A DNA stretch of 64,000 nt. Origin: Anaerolineales bacterium. GTDB taxonomy: Bacteria; Chloroflexota; Anaerolineae; 4572-78; J111. The stretch covers positions 1,674,001 to 1,738,000 of the forward strand of contig JABTUW010000002.1 of the NCBI GenBank assembly GCA_015075185.1, in the 5' to 3' direction. Shown piece by piece: positions 55,337 to 64,000 of this stretch. Within the stretch, counting starts at the first letter, position 1. Every line of letters starts with the position of its first letter. Made by a program: the position numbers and the translations under genes. Under the pieces are notes generated by a model, which ran no database searches, was not told the DNA's origin, and saw only the letters and a program-made list of their open reading frames with translations.

Positions 55337-57837
55337 GGCAAAAAAAACCTGTTGTACACCTCATCGGCCAGGCCCACCTCGATCCAGTGTGGCTGTGGCC
55401 GTGGACGGAAGGGCGGGCCGAGGCCGCAGCGACCTGTTACTCGGCGGTTAACTGCCTCAAACGCTACCCGGATTTTCACTTTACCCGCGGTGAAGCGCAA
55501 ATCTACCGCTGGATTGAAGAAGAGGCCGCGGAGCTGTGGGCCGAGATCTGCGGCTTTATCGCCGAAGGTCGCTGGCATGCGGTCAACGGCATGGTCATTC
55601 AGCCGGATATGAACCTGCCCCAGGGCGAATCTTTAGTGCGGCAGGCCCTCCTGGGCAAGCGTTATTTTCAGGAGAAATTGAGCCTCGACGTGCGGATTGC
55701 CTTTTGTGTGGACAGCTTCGGTCACGCCGGCACCCTGCCCCAGATTTTACGCAAGTGCGGCTTTGACACTTACATTTTCATGCGTCCGAAACCTCAGGAG
55801 AAAGAACTCCCAAGTGAGGTCTTCTGGTGGCAGAGTCCTGACGGCAGCCGCATTCTCACCTACCGCATCCCCGGTCCCTACCAGACGACCCCTCGCACCG
55901 ATAACGAGAGCCACATTGCCCAGGCCCTCGCCGCCATGCCGGAGGGACTGGCCGATACCATGTCCTTCGTCGGCGTCGGCAATCACGGCGGCGGCCCCAC
56001 CCGCGAGATGGTTGAAAGCCTGCAAGAATTAGCCCGGCGGCGGCAGGATGTTTGTCTCCGCTTCAGCCATCCCCAAGCTTATTTCGACGCCATCGCCCTA
56101 CACGCGGCTGACCTGCCTGTCGTTGCGGATGAGTTGCAGCATCACGCCGTCGGCTGCTACGCCGTCAACAGCCAGCTCAAGCGGCTGCACCGGCAGGCCG
56201 AGGGTGCGCTGCTGGCGGCGGAGCGGCTGGCCTGCCTGTCCAACGTCTGGGCCGGTCGAAGTATACCTCTGGTCGAATTGGACTGGCTGTGGTGGGACGT
56301 GTTGTTTAACCAGTTCCACGATACGCTGGGCGGCACCAGCGTCAAGCAGGGTGAGGACGAAGCAATCATGGCGTTTGGCCGGGCCATCCTGAGCGCCCGT
56401 GAGCTGACCAACGATGCGGGCCGGGCCATTGCCGCCACCCTTGATACAAGCGGCCCCGGCAGCACCGTCATCGTTTTCAATCCCTTTCCCCAGCCTACCC
56501 GGCAGTACCTGGAATACGAACCCTGGACAGAGTGGCAGATCTGGGACGCGGTGGGCTGGGGTTTGGTGGACGAAACCGGCCAGCCTGTCCCGCACCAGAT
56601 CATCGAAGCCGAAGCGGCGATGCACTTGACAAATTCACCGGTCAATCGTCTCGTTTTCCCGGTAGACCTGCCTCCGTTGGGCTATCGCCTTTACCGCTTT
56701 GCGCCGGGACTGCCCCGCACTGAGACAGCCAGCTCCCTGAGCGTCACCCCTGACTCGCTGGTCAATGAATTCTGGCAATTGCGGCTCGACCCGGCTAGCG
56801 GGGCCATCATCTCTTGCCTGGATCAGGCAACCGGCGTAGAATTGGTCGGTCCGGCGGACTGGAATGTGGCTCAAGTGCTGCATGACCCCAGCGACACCTG
56901 GTCGCATGGGGTAACCCATTATGATGAAATCGTTGGGCAATTTAAAGCAACCCAGATCAAAATTTGTGACCAGGGACCGCTCCAGGTTTCCCTGCTGATC
57001 GAGCGAGCTTACGAAGGCAATACCTGGCTCCAGCAGTTGATTCTGCGGCGCGGCGACCCGGCGCTGCTGCTGCGTAATTGGTTGTGCTGGCAAGGGCAGT
57101 GGCAACTGGTCAAGCTGGCCTTTCAGGTGCCAACCGATGAGCCTCGTTCGTTCCACGATGTGCCTTTTGGCTGGCTGGAACGTCCCTGCTCCGGGCAGGA
57201 AGTCCCTACCCAAATGTGGCTAGACGTGCAAGGTCCGCCTGTAGGACAAGTTGTCAACTTGTCCTACATTTCCAAGGAAGTTCCTGGTGGGCAAGTTGGT
57301 CTGGCCCTACTGAACGACGGCAAATATAGCTGCGACGTTCACGGTAATATCATGCGCCTGACGATTTTACGCACACCGCCCTATGCTTACCATGACCCGC
57401 ACGTTTTTGGCAGCAAGCGCCGCTACGACTGGGTGGACCAGGGCTATCAGGAATTTAATTTGGTCTTACTGCCTCACCTGGGCGATTGGCGCGAGACCGA
57501 TTTGATTGCCCGGGCGCGGGCGCTGAACCTGCCGCCGGTCTGTATCACCAGCCATGCCCACCCGGGCCGCCGGCCTCCAAGCGGCAGCCTGGCCCAATTG
57601 ATCGCGCCGGAATTGGAATTGACTGCGCTCAAACCGGCAGAGGATGGCCTGGGTTTTGTCGTGCGCATTGCCGACAAGCATGGCCGGGGCGGGAGCGGTC
57701 AGTTCATTTGGCAGGAGCAATCATTTGATCTCGTCCTGGCGCCGTTTGAAGTGTCTACATGGCGTCTTTATCAGGAGAATGAAGACTGGCAGTTTGTGGC
57801 GTGTGATATGCTGGAAAGGAAATTAAACAATGCCTAA
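55333..57837 (+). CDS. Alpha-mannosidase, glycoside hydrolase family 38 (short form)
   Basis: Second GH38 enzyme, 834 residues. The catalytic domain begins at once: VHLIGQAHLDPVWLWPW (His15, Asp17), nucleophile Asp127 in CVDSFGHAGTLPQIL. VGVGNHGGGPTREMV and DVLFNQFHDTLGGTSV follow. It lacks the N-terminal domain of its neighbour, so the two probably differ in linkage preference. The ATG overlaps the previous stop, and its own stop overlaps the GH4 start by 8 bases. A perfect 27-base palindromic element (57241-57267) is translated in frame (VGQVVNLSY). Confidence 0.9.
57241..57267 (+). repeat. In-frame perfect palindrome in the second GH38 gene
   Basis: GTAGGACAAGTTG and CAACTTGTCCTAC (13-base perfect arms around one T) form the GTAGGACAAGTT repeat, a word seen in other Chloroflexota-type dispersed repeats. 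It encodes VGQVVNLSY between DVQGPP and ISKEVPGG. Confidence 0.75.
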
Positions 57838-59245
57838 AATTACTTTTATCGGGGCGGGGAGCACCGTCTTTGCCAAGGCCCTGCTGACCGACATTTTTTG
57901 TTTCCCCGAGTTAGCTGAGGCAACGATCAGCCTGTTTGATATTGACCGGGAGCGGCTGCGAACCTCTGAGATTGTCGCTCACAAAGCGGCCCACGCTGTC
58001 GGCGCGCGTCCTACGATTGAGGCCACAACCGACCGGCGGGCAGCTCTGGCGGGAGCGGATTACGCTATCTGTATGATCCAGGTGGGCGGCTACAAACCGG
58101 CCACGGTCATTGACTTTGAAATTCCCAAGAAGTACGGCCTGCGCCAGACTATCGGTGATACCTTGGGCATCGGCGGCATTATGCGCGGCCTGCGCACTAT
58201 CCCCGTCCTGCTCGACATCTGCCGCGAGATGGAGGAGGTTTGCCCCGAAGTAACGTTTCTCAACTACGTTAACCCGATGGCCATGAATTGCTGGGCCATC
58301 AACCAGGCCAGCCGCATCAAAACGGTGGGGCTGTGTCACAGCGTCTACCACACCGCCGAGGCACTGGCCCGCGATATCGACGTGCCGCTGCCGGAGATCA
58401 ACTACCTGTGCGCCGGGATTAACCACATGGCCTTTTACCTTAGCTTCGAGCGTAACGGCCAGGACCTCTACCCGCTGCTTCGCCAGGTGGCGGCTGAAGG
58501 GCGTGCCCCGGCCTGGAATAAGGTTCGCTACGAGATGCTGACCCGGCTGGGGTACTTTGTGACCGAGTCGAGCGAGCATTTCAGCGAGTATGTGCCCTGG
58601 TTCATCAAGCGCGACCGGCCTGATTTAATTGCCGAATTCAACGTGCCCCTGGACGAGTATCCCTGGCGCTGCGAAGAGCAGCTTGGCGGCTGGGAACAAC
58701 TGCGCCAAGCCCTGGAGGATCCTAATCTAGAGGCGCTGGCCCAGTTTGAGCAGCGTTACCGGCAGGAACGGCTGGCGCGTCTGAGGCAGGAGGACCCCTG
58801 GCACGCCGAGCAAATGCGGCGCTGGTGGACCAGGGATGAAGAAGAGGCCAGGGCGACGGGCCACTCCGGGGAGTATGGTTCGCTCATTATCCACTCCCTG
58901 GAGACCGATCAGCCGCGGGTTATCTATGGGAATGTGATGAATGAGAGCTTGATTGATAATTTACCTCAAGCGTGCTGCGTTGAGGTCCCCTGCCTGGTGG
59001 ATAAAAACGGCATCCAGCCCACGCGGATTGGCGCTCTCCCGCCCCACCTGGCTGCGCTGATGCAAACCAACATTAACGTGCAGGCCCTCACCGTGGAAGC
59101 GGCCTTGACCGGCAAACGTGAACACATCTACCACGCGGCGATGCTCGACCCGCACACAGCCGCCGAGTTGGATCTGAAGCAAATCTGGGCGCTGGTTGAT
59201 GAGCTTATTGCCGCGCACGGAAACTGGCTGCCTGCTTACCGTTGA
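57830..59245 (+). CDS. GH4 alpha-galactosidase/alpha-glucosidase (MelA-like, NAD+ and Mn2+ dependent)
   Basis: GH4 enzymes cleave glycosides by transient oxidation at C3, with NAD+ and a divalent metal. The 471-residue protein has the nucleotide loop ITFIGAGSTVFAK, NYVNPMAMN, and the metal ligands Cys169 (with His170) in GLCHSVYHTAE and His199 in GINHMAF. The CHSVY form is typical of MelA-type alpha-galactosidases, whereas phospho-glucosidases usually have CN. The start overlaps the GH38 stop by 8 bases, so it is translated from the same message. It closes the glycan operon. Confidence 0.9.
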   Translation: MPKITFIGAGSTVFAKALLTDIFCFPELAEATISLFDIDRERLRTSEIVAHKAAHAVGARPTIEATTDRRAALAGADYAICMIQVGGYKPATVIDFEIPKKYGLRQTIGDTLGIGGIMRGLRTIPVLLDICREMEEVCPEVTFLNYVNPMAMNCWAINQASRIKTVGLCHSVYHTAEALARDIDVPLPEINYLCAGINHMAFYLSFERNGQDLYPLLRQVAAEGRAPAWNKVRYEMLTRLGYFVTESSEHFSEYVPWFIKRDRPDLIAEFNVPLDEYPWRCEEQLGGWEQLRQALEDPNLEALAQFEQRYRQERLARLRQEDPWHAEQMRRWWTRDEEEARATGHSGEYGSLIIHSLETDQPRVIYGNVMNESLIDNLPQACCVEVPCLVDKNGIQPTRIGALPPHLAALMQTNINVQALTVEAALTGKREHIYHAAMLDPHTAAELDLKQIWALVDELIAAHGNWLPAYR

Positions 59246-59271
59246 TTTGAACTGTCTAATGTGTGACTGGG

Positions 59272-59556
59272 CTACGAAATAATGAAAAAGACGCCGGTTA
59301 AGGTTAAGCCGATAATAACCACCAGCAGGACAGACAAGGCCGTGTAGACCCATCTTTCGTGCCAGCTTGTCTGAAGAACCTGAGAAGCAGTGAGATTTGG
59401 CTGCAGGGCATGGGGAAATTTGTCATACGGGCGGTCTTTATAATCCATTTTCAGTCGGGCTTCCCGCATGCGGCCGGCTATTAAGGCAATAATACCCGCG
59501 GTGAGAAAGCCATATATGGCTCCAAAGCAGAAACTACCGCTACTTATGGTATCCAT
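59272..59556 (-). CDS. Small two-helix membrane protein of unknown function
   Basis: Protein of 94 residues from ATG 59556, preceded by GAGGTC. Two membrane helices (FCFGAIYGFLTAGIIALIAG and WVYTALSVLLVVIIGLTLTG) flank a polar loop (MREARLKMDYKDRPYDKFPH). Longer starts at 59571 or 59589 are possible. Not recognised. It is divergent from the next gene with a short shared control region. Confidence 0.6.
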   Translation of the reverse strand: MDTISSGSFCFGAIYGFLTAGIIALIAGRMREARLKMDYKDRPYDKFPHALQPNLTASQVLQTSWHERWVYTALSVLLVVIIGLTLTGVFFIIS

Positions 59557-59621
59557 AGTTTTTGACCTCATTGATTTTATAGGATACAATTAGAACAAAT
59601 GAGCTATCAGTGGAGACTTTT

Positions 59622-59960
59622 ATGATAAATGAGTTTTTGACTATTGCCGCTGCTTTTGATTGGATTAGCCCCATGCTGGCTTTTATTCAAGATTATCGAC
59701 ATGGCCAAGTGAGTGATTTTGGGATACCAGCCAGTTCGGGCTGGAGCAGGAGGAATATTAAACGTCTCCTTAAAAAACACGGAGTGCCGGTATGGGGAGT
59801 GATGCTTAACTTTAGGGGTGACACGCTCATGTTTACCGTGCCGTACCATCAAGCCCAGGCCGTGTCTGACCTGCTGCTTAGACAGGGAGTCTCCATTCTT
59901 CATGCGCCGGCTGAAGTTACTGCCTCACCGCCTCAGCCCTCTGGGTCTATCTGGCCCTAA
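59622..59960 (+). CDS. Small soluble protein of unknown function
   Basis: Protein of 112 residues from ATG 59622, preceded by GTGGAG. A GTG at 59610 would add four residues. The sequence has INEFLTIAAAFDWISPMLAF, SSGWSRRNIKRLLKKHGVPV, and strand-helix-strand elements WGVMLNFRGDTLMFTVPYHQ and AQAVSDLLLRQGVSIL. The basic middle suggests nucleic acid or membrane contact, but nothing firm can be said. Confidence 0.6.
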   Translation: MINEFLTIAAAFDWISPMLAFIQDYRHGQVSDFGIPASSGWSRRNIKRLLKKHGVPVWGVMLNFRGDTLMFTVPYHQAQAVSDLLLRQGVSILHAPAEVTASPPQPSGSIWP

Positions 59961-60577
59961 AAACCCTCTTTTTCAGATCAAAGGCTCATCCTTTTTCAGT
60001 ACCCTTTCCTCCGTCACCAGTAAACCGTAAAAATTGTTATCTACCTCTCATCAACAAACGGTGAGATTAGGGCTTCTTTTCCTACCCCTTTATCATAGCA
60101 CAGTCACGAGGACATTACATCAATCTTTGGGATGATTTTTTGTTCATCCAGATGAATGGGAAATGCGGGCCGAAAAGTTACCCAGTTTAGTGATAAGCAC
60201 TACTAAACGAGATGCTTTAGTTCTTTATCTGGAAATTGGATCGCAAAGGTGAATGCATCTCTCTGAGGCCCGATTAAACCCGAAGATAATATGTAGCGGA
60301 TTCTTGATTCTTTGCCTACCAATGTGATTATTGCTGCAAAATGAAGAAATCACCCTTTTTCTGATTAAGAATCACTCAACTTGGTGTAGGCAAAGGTAAC
60401 GGAGACCGTTAAAATGAGCAGGTAAGCTTTAGTGTTTGCCTTTACTCAAGTGTGCTTTAGGGGCCGGATCAGCTGGGGCGACTTCAAGCGAATAGGGTGC
60501 AACCCAAGCAACAGAACAGTTTGTTCATAGTGATGAAAAGAGAGTATTGCTTAAAGTCAAGGAGGTAAAACCGGATT
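59961..60577. other. Non-coding stretch before the small lipoprotein gene, with a paired region
   Basis: About 615 bases without a credible gene. CTTTGCCTAC (60310-60319) pairs perfectly with GTAGGCAAAG (60386-60395), enclosing TGATTCTT and AAGAATCA words. AACGG-AGA-CCGTT (about 60398-60410) and GAACAGTTTGTTC (60506-60518) follow. This could be a folded leader or small RNA for the lipoprotein gene. I recognise no class. Confidence 0.35.
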
Positions 60578-60805
60578 ATGTTGAGCCAACAAAGAAAAAT
60601 CATGTCTTTAGTTTTAGCACTGCTGCTGGTGGCCGCCATGGCCCTTAGTGCCTGCGGTACAGGGGCTGGCGGTGGCGATACCGGTGGTACGGGTGGAGGT
60701 GATGTATCGGCAACCCCAACGCTCATGGGTGGTGATGCTGGCGGGGATACTGGTGGCACCGGCGGTGATACCGGCGGAGGCGCGGACGCAACAACCGAGC
60801 CTTAA
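60578..60805 (+). CDS. Short Gly/Asp/Thr-rich lipoprotein
   Basis: Protein of 75 residues. A lipoprotein signal (MSLVLALLLVAAMALSAC, cysteine near residue 26) is followed only by a low-complexity tail of GGDTGGTGG and GGDVSATPT units with no folded domain. The DNA ends in a clear stop, and a strong terminator lies 70 bases on, so it is not an obvious truncated binding protein. The start follows AAGGAGG with TAAAACCGGATT between. Role unknown. Such tails otherwise tether larger domains. Confidence 0.65.
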   Translation: MLSQQRKIMSLVLALLLVAAMALSACGTGAGGGDTGGTGGGDVSATPTLMGGDAGGDTGGTGGDTGGGADATTEP

Positions 60806-60873
60806 TAGTTTAAGTTAGGCAGGCGGACCACTTAGAGTAGAGTGCAACAAGTACCCATTTTGGTCGAATAATA

Positions 60874-60912
60874 ATGAGGGAAGAATATTTATTCTTCCCT
60901 CATCGCTTTTTT
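60874..60912 (+). terminator. Terminator after the short lipoprotein gene
   Basis: ATGAGGGAAGAAT (60874-60886) pairs perfectly with ATTCTTCCCTCAT (60891-60903) around a four-base loop, followed by CGCTTTTTT. Confidence 0.9.
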
Positions 60913-60928
60913 ACCCCTGCTATAAGAG

Positions 60929-61777
60929 TTAGGAATTCACCGTGTAACCTATTCCTCGCGCGGTGCGAATGGTGTCTGTTAGTCCGGTAGCTTCTTTGAT
61001 TTTTTGGCGGATACTAAAAATATACTGGCGAACCATTTCTCTGGCTTCCCACAAACCGCTGTCGTACCCCTGCACCTCTCGTAACAACTCCTGAGGTGAA
61101 ACTACGCGGGGGGCTTCGCTGGCCAGGTAAGCCATAACATTAAATTCAGTGGGGCTAAGCTCCAGCAGGTGTCCTTGCAGGATAATGACATGCTGCGAGA
61201 AATCTACAATCAGGCTACCGTACTGCAAGAATCGTCCTTGTTCACTGTTGGGGGCCGTGATTGGGGTCATCAATTGGGCCAGGTCGGGAGCCGGGGTGGC
61301 TGGAGCCAACCCGCTTTCCGTGTCCTCGCTCAGGAGCGTTCGTAGACGGCTCAGTTCGGTTAAATGTTGCTCTAACTTGGACAACAGATGGCGTTGCTCC
61401 AGAATTCGCTGGCGTTTGAGTAATCCCTGGCGTACACTCTGGCGGAGTTCAATAGTTTTACACGGTTTAAAGAGGTAATCATGCGCCCCCTCGCGCAAGG
61501 CCTTGACAGCGGTATCGAGCGAAGCATGGGCCGTCAGCAGGATGACGACCGTATCTGGCGATTGTTGCCGCAGGGCAGCCAGCACTTCCATGCCATTTAT
61601 GCCCGGCAGGACCAAATCCAATAAAGCCAGGTCAAATGTCTGGTTAGCGATCAAAGCCAAAGCCGCTTCGCCATTTTCTACAGCCGTGACTTGATGACCA
61701 TCAAGGGTTAGCGTGTCTTCCATGATCAGGCGAATACCTGGCTCGTCATCTACGACCAAAATCTTGGCAGGTGTCAT
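60929..61777 (-). CDS. Response regulator with receiver, coiled-coil linker and winged-helix domain
   Basis: Protein of 282 residues. The receiver domain (residues 5-120) has ILVVDDEPGIRLIME, phospho-acceptor Asp54 in LALLDLVLPG, and the lysine in DYLFKPCKTIEL. A helical linker (about 120-190: RQRILEQRHLLSKLEQHLTE) follows. The C-terminal OmpR/PhoB-type DNA-binding domain shows LELSPTEFNVMAYLASEAPR, LREVQGYDSGLWEAREMVRQ and TIRTARGIGYTV. It lies 22 bases after the sensor kinase gene, its likely partner. The linker is longer than in most OmpR-type regulators. Confidence 0.92.
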   Translation of the reverse strand: MTPAKILVVDDEPGIRLIMEDTLTLDGHQVTAVENGEAALALIANQTFDLALLDLVLPGINGMEVLAALRQQSPDTVVILLTAHASLDTAVKALREGAHDYLFKPCKTIELRQSVRQGLLKRQRILEQRHLLSKLEQHLTELSRLRTLLSEDTESGLAPATPAPDLAQLMTPITAPNSEQGRFLQYGSLIVDFSQHVIILQGHLLELSPTEFNVMAYLASEAPRVVSPQELLREVQGYDSGLWEAREMVRQYIFSIRQKIKEATGLTDTIRTARGIGYTVNS

Positions 61778-61799
61778 AAGCTACCTCTCTTACTTACCC

Positions 61800-63875
61800 T
61801 CAGCCAGTGACCGGAGCGGGTTCCAGGGGGAGCAAAATAGTAAAAGTGGTTCCCTGGCCTGCCTGGCTGGTGGCCTTAATCTGGCCCCGATTAGCCTGGA
61901 TAATTTGATAACTGGTAAACAGGCCCAACCCGGAGCCGTGGTCTTTAGTCGAAAATAAGGGTTCAAACAAGCGTGACAATACTTCCGGCGACATGCCGGC
62001 GCCGCTATCACTAAATTCAATCCGTGCCACTGTTTGGGTTTGGCCTTCGGGAAAGGTGGCCTGGTCAAGCGTGGCAGAAACTTGGATGGTTCCACCTTCC
62101 TCTTCCAGGGCATCAATCGCATTGAGTGTTAGGTTTAACATGACCTGCTTCAAATGGTCAGGGCTGATTGGCAGCAGAGGCAGGTCGTCGGCTAAAATCT
62201 GTTGGACCTTAATTTTGTGATATTGCAGTTTTTTGTTGACTAATTGAAAGATGCTCCCCAGGATAGCCGGGAGATCGGCCTGCAGTACCTCGGTTTGGTC
62301 AAGCCGGTAACCATTAATACCGGCCCCTCCTGATTGCTCGCGGCTGGTTGGGCGATAGAAATCACGCATCCGATGAACAATACTGGCAATGCGTTCAATC
62401 TCCGTGCCGGCTACCTCCAAATACTTCTCAATTTTTTCCTGCCGGTGTTGGCCGGCCAATTCTATATCCAGCAGGCTCAAAACTCCCTGGATGGCCTGGA
62501 GAGGGTTATTGATTTCATGCGCAATTGAAGCGACCAGCCGTCCCAGAGCGGCCATTCGCTCACTTTGAACCAACTGGGCCTGGGTTCCCCGGAGCATTTG
62601 CATCTGGTGTTGCAGATTCCGGTAGAGCCGGGCGTTTTCCAGGGCTACGGCGGCCTGATCGGCCAGGAGTTGCAGCAGTTGCTGGTCGGCTGGGGTAAAG
62701 TGATTTGGCTCATCACTCTCTACATCTAATACGCCAATGACCTGCTCCGCCACCCGCATCGGCACGCACAGTTCCGAACGGGATGCAGGCATATGGCCGA
62801 TGGCGACGTAACGGGCCTCTTGAGTTGTGTCGGGTACATTAATTGCCTGGCCGCTCCGCACCACGGCTGCACCGATGCCGTGCGGGGTATCGTCACTCAA
62901 CGAGAAGCGAGCGTCATTGGCCTGGGAACTGACCCCCAGATAATAGCGGTAAACCAGCTCGTTGGTAGCGGTATCAACCAAACCCAGGCCGGCAACGTTG
63001 AGGTGTAACACATTGGCTGCAGTTTCGACCACCCGCCTGAGAATAACATCCTCGCTGTGGAGCAGGGTTAACTCCTGACCCAGTTGATAAATAGCGGCCA
63101 ACCGTTCCTCCAACTGGCGGCGTTCCCTAATATTACGGAACGCCAGCACGGTCCCGGCCAAAGGTTCCCCGGCGCTACTAATGGGTGCGACGTTATAATC
63201 AATGGGAGTTATGGTCCCATCCCGGGCCAGGAGCAGGGTATGGGCAGCCTCAAGCGGGCCGGCAGCTCCGTTGAGCAGTTTAGAGATGGGGCATTTAAGG
63301 GGTGTTTGAGCCACTTCATCTACAATTTGAAAGATAGTCTGGGCTTTCTGTCCGAGGGCAGCGGCTTGGGACCAGCCGGTTAAAGCTTCGGCATGGGGAT
63401 TCATAAAGTTGATGCAGCCCTCGGGATCAGTGGTGATAACCCCCTCGCCGATACTTTGCAGCGTAGTAGCCAGCCAGCGTTCGTTGGCCTTCAATTTTTG
63501 TTCCAGTTTGTGCCGATATAACGCAATTTCAATCGTGATGCGCAGTTCCTGGTCGTCAAACGGTTTTAGCAAGTAGCCAAAGGGTTCGGTCACTTTGGCC
63601 CGCTGCAACGTCTGCTCGTCGGCCATAGCGGTAAGATAAACCACCGGAATATCCATCTGCGCCTGGATCTGCCGGGCGGCGCCAATGCCGTCCAGCTTGC
63701 CTTTCAAACGGATATCCATCAAGATCAAATCAGGCCGCAGTTCCGAAGCTCTGGCCACAGCGTCCTCGCCGTACGCAACGGTGGCGACGACATGATAACC
63801 CAGCATTTCTAAACTGTAGCTAATGTCGTTGGCGATGATTTTTTCATCTTCAACAACCATTATGGTGATCGTCAC
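61800..63875 (-). CDS. Sensor histidine kinase with N-terminal receiver, PAS and GAF domains
   Basis: Soluble sensor of 691 residues without membrane segments. Order: receiver (residues 3-120; MVVEDEKIIANDI, Asp54 in ILMDIRLKGKLDG, GYLLKPFDD), PAS (about 135-260; STGEG-like SIGEGVITTDPEG), GAF (about 270-420; ELCVPMRVAEQVIGVLDVES), then HisKA (His453 in SIAHEINNPLQ) and HATPase (FSDSGAGMSPEVLSRLFEPL, STKDHGSGLGLFTSYQIIQA). A receiver at the front suggests it is a step in a phosphorelay and receives input from another kinase. The regulator gene follows at 22 bases. Confidence 0.93.
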   Translation of the reverse strand: MTITIMVVEDEKIIANDISYSLEMLGYHVVATVAYGEDAVARASELRPDLILMDIRLKGKLDGIGAARQIQAQMDIPVVYLTAMADEQTLQRAKVTEPFGYLLKPFDDQELRITIEIALYRHKLEQKLKANERWLATTLQSIGEGVITTDPEGCINFMNPHAEALTGWSQAAALGQKAQTIFQIVDEVAQTPLKCPISKLLNGAAGPLEAAHTLLLARDGTITPIDYNVAPISSAGEPLAGTVLAFRNIRERRQLEERLAAIYQLGQELTLLHSEDVILRRVVETAANVLHLNVAGLGLVDTATNELVYRYYLGVSSQANDARFSLSDDTPHGIGAAVVRSGQAINVPDTTQEARYVAIGHMPASRSELCVPMRVAEQVIGVLDVESDEPNHFTPADQQLLQLLADQAAVALENARLYRNLQHQMQMLRGTQAQLVQSERMAALGRLVASIAHEINNPLQAIQGVLSLLDIELAGQHRQEKIEKYLEVAGTEIERIASIVHRMRDFYRPTSREQSGGAGINGYRLDQTEVLQADLPAILGSIFQLVNKKLQYHKIKVQQILADDLPLLPISPDHLKQVMLNLTLNAIDALEEEGGTIQVSATLDQATFPEGQTQTVARIEFSDSGAGMSPEVLSRLFEPLFSTKDHGSGLGLFTSYQIIQANRGQIKATSQAGQGTTFTILLPLEPAPVTG

Positions 63876-63923
63876 AGGTTTTGCCTCCTGATATGAAATT
63901 AGGGAGCGGCAAAGGTGATAATA

Positions 63924-63935
63924 AATATTGTACCA
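63924..63935 (-). promoter_or_regulatory. Extended -10 element upstream of the sensor kinase
   Basis: On the minus strand TGGTACAAT (TGn plus TACAAT) lies about 52 bases before the kinase start. No convincing -35 box is seen, which is common for extended -10 promoters. The rest of the window's final 125 bases shows nothing else I can support. Confidence 0.4.
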
Positions 63936-64000
63936 TATTCTGGCTCCAGAGTAATGTTACCCTTCGGAGGATCAATGGTAAGATCAGCGAGTTATTGCTT

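Noticed and set aside
60484..60759. Proline-rich minus-strand frame opposite the short lipoprotein
   Set aside because: The SPPPVPPVSPPP pattern is simply the antisense of the GGTGG units of the lipoprotein gene, and it has no ribosome site.

Overview
The window reads as a chromosome segment of a heterotrophic Chloroflexota bacterium, probably Anaerolineae-like. The evidence is a sugar-binding lipoprotein with a Val/Glu/Lys-rich tether straight after the lipobox, a secreted DUF11-repeat protein ending in YLPIIAKE, a serine/threonine kinase with duplicated extracellular domains, a mosaic of carbohydrate genes, and many short palindromic repeats both between and inside genes. This placement rests on familiarity with such genomes, not on a search. 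No rRNA or tRNA gene and no CRISPR array was seen.

Layout. 1-9.5 kb (+): a LacI-type regulator (5' truncated), a CUT1 ABC sugar importer (binding protein and two permeases), a LacZ-type GH2 beta-galactosidase and an FGGY sugar kinase, forming one uptake-and-hydrolysis cluster. 9.5-15 kb (-): a second catabolic cassette (FGGY kinase, MFS transporter, class I LsrF/FbaB-like aldolase, HAD-IIA phosphatase) followed by a one-TM protein of unknown function. 15.3-20.3 kb (+): MFS transporter, FAD-linked BBE-type oxidase, a remnant of a DNA methyltransferase C-terminus, and a fused 3-oxoacid CoA-transferase. 20.7-30.4 kb: GlsB/YeaQ membrane protein, a DUF299 PEP-synthase/PPDK regulator, the DUF11 surface protein, an LLM flavin oxidoreductase, lysine 2,3-aminomutase divergent from an Lrp/AsnC regulator, an AI-2E family permease and a DedA protein.

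31-39.5 kb: a K+-independent membrane H+-pyrophosphatase, two dead insertion sequences with intact ends, and a potassium cluster made of a KimA-like permease and two TrkA-type proteins. The second insertion ends about 20 bases before the permease start and carries a TATAAT box reading into it. 39.6-46.2 kb (+): topA, which appears to start at CTG, a protein of unknown function, a pair of XdhC/CoxI proteins, and a three-gene carbamoyltransferase module resembling sxtK-sxtJ-sxtI. 46.3-49.9 kb (-): the receptor-like Ser/Thr kinase, an inositol-monophosphatase-family enzyme and a small unknown protein. 50.2-59.2 kb (+): a tightly packed glycan-degrading operon (GH20, two GH38, GH4). 59.3-64 kb: small unknown genes, a 75-residue lipoprotein, and a sensor kinase/response regulator pair (-).

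The most unusual feature is the repeat load. Palindromic or low-complexity elements lie in most intergenic gaps, often nested one inside another. At least six similar elements sit in frame inside four enzyme genes (FGGY kinase, topA, both alpha-mannosidases), where they add about 10-40 residues without breaking the frame.
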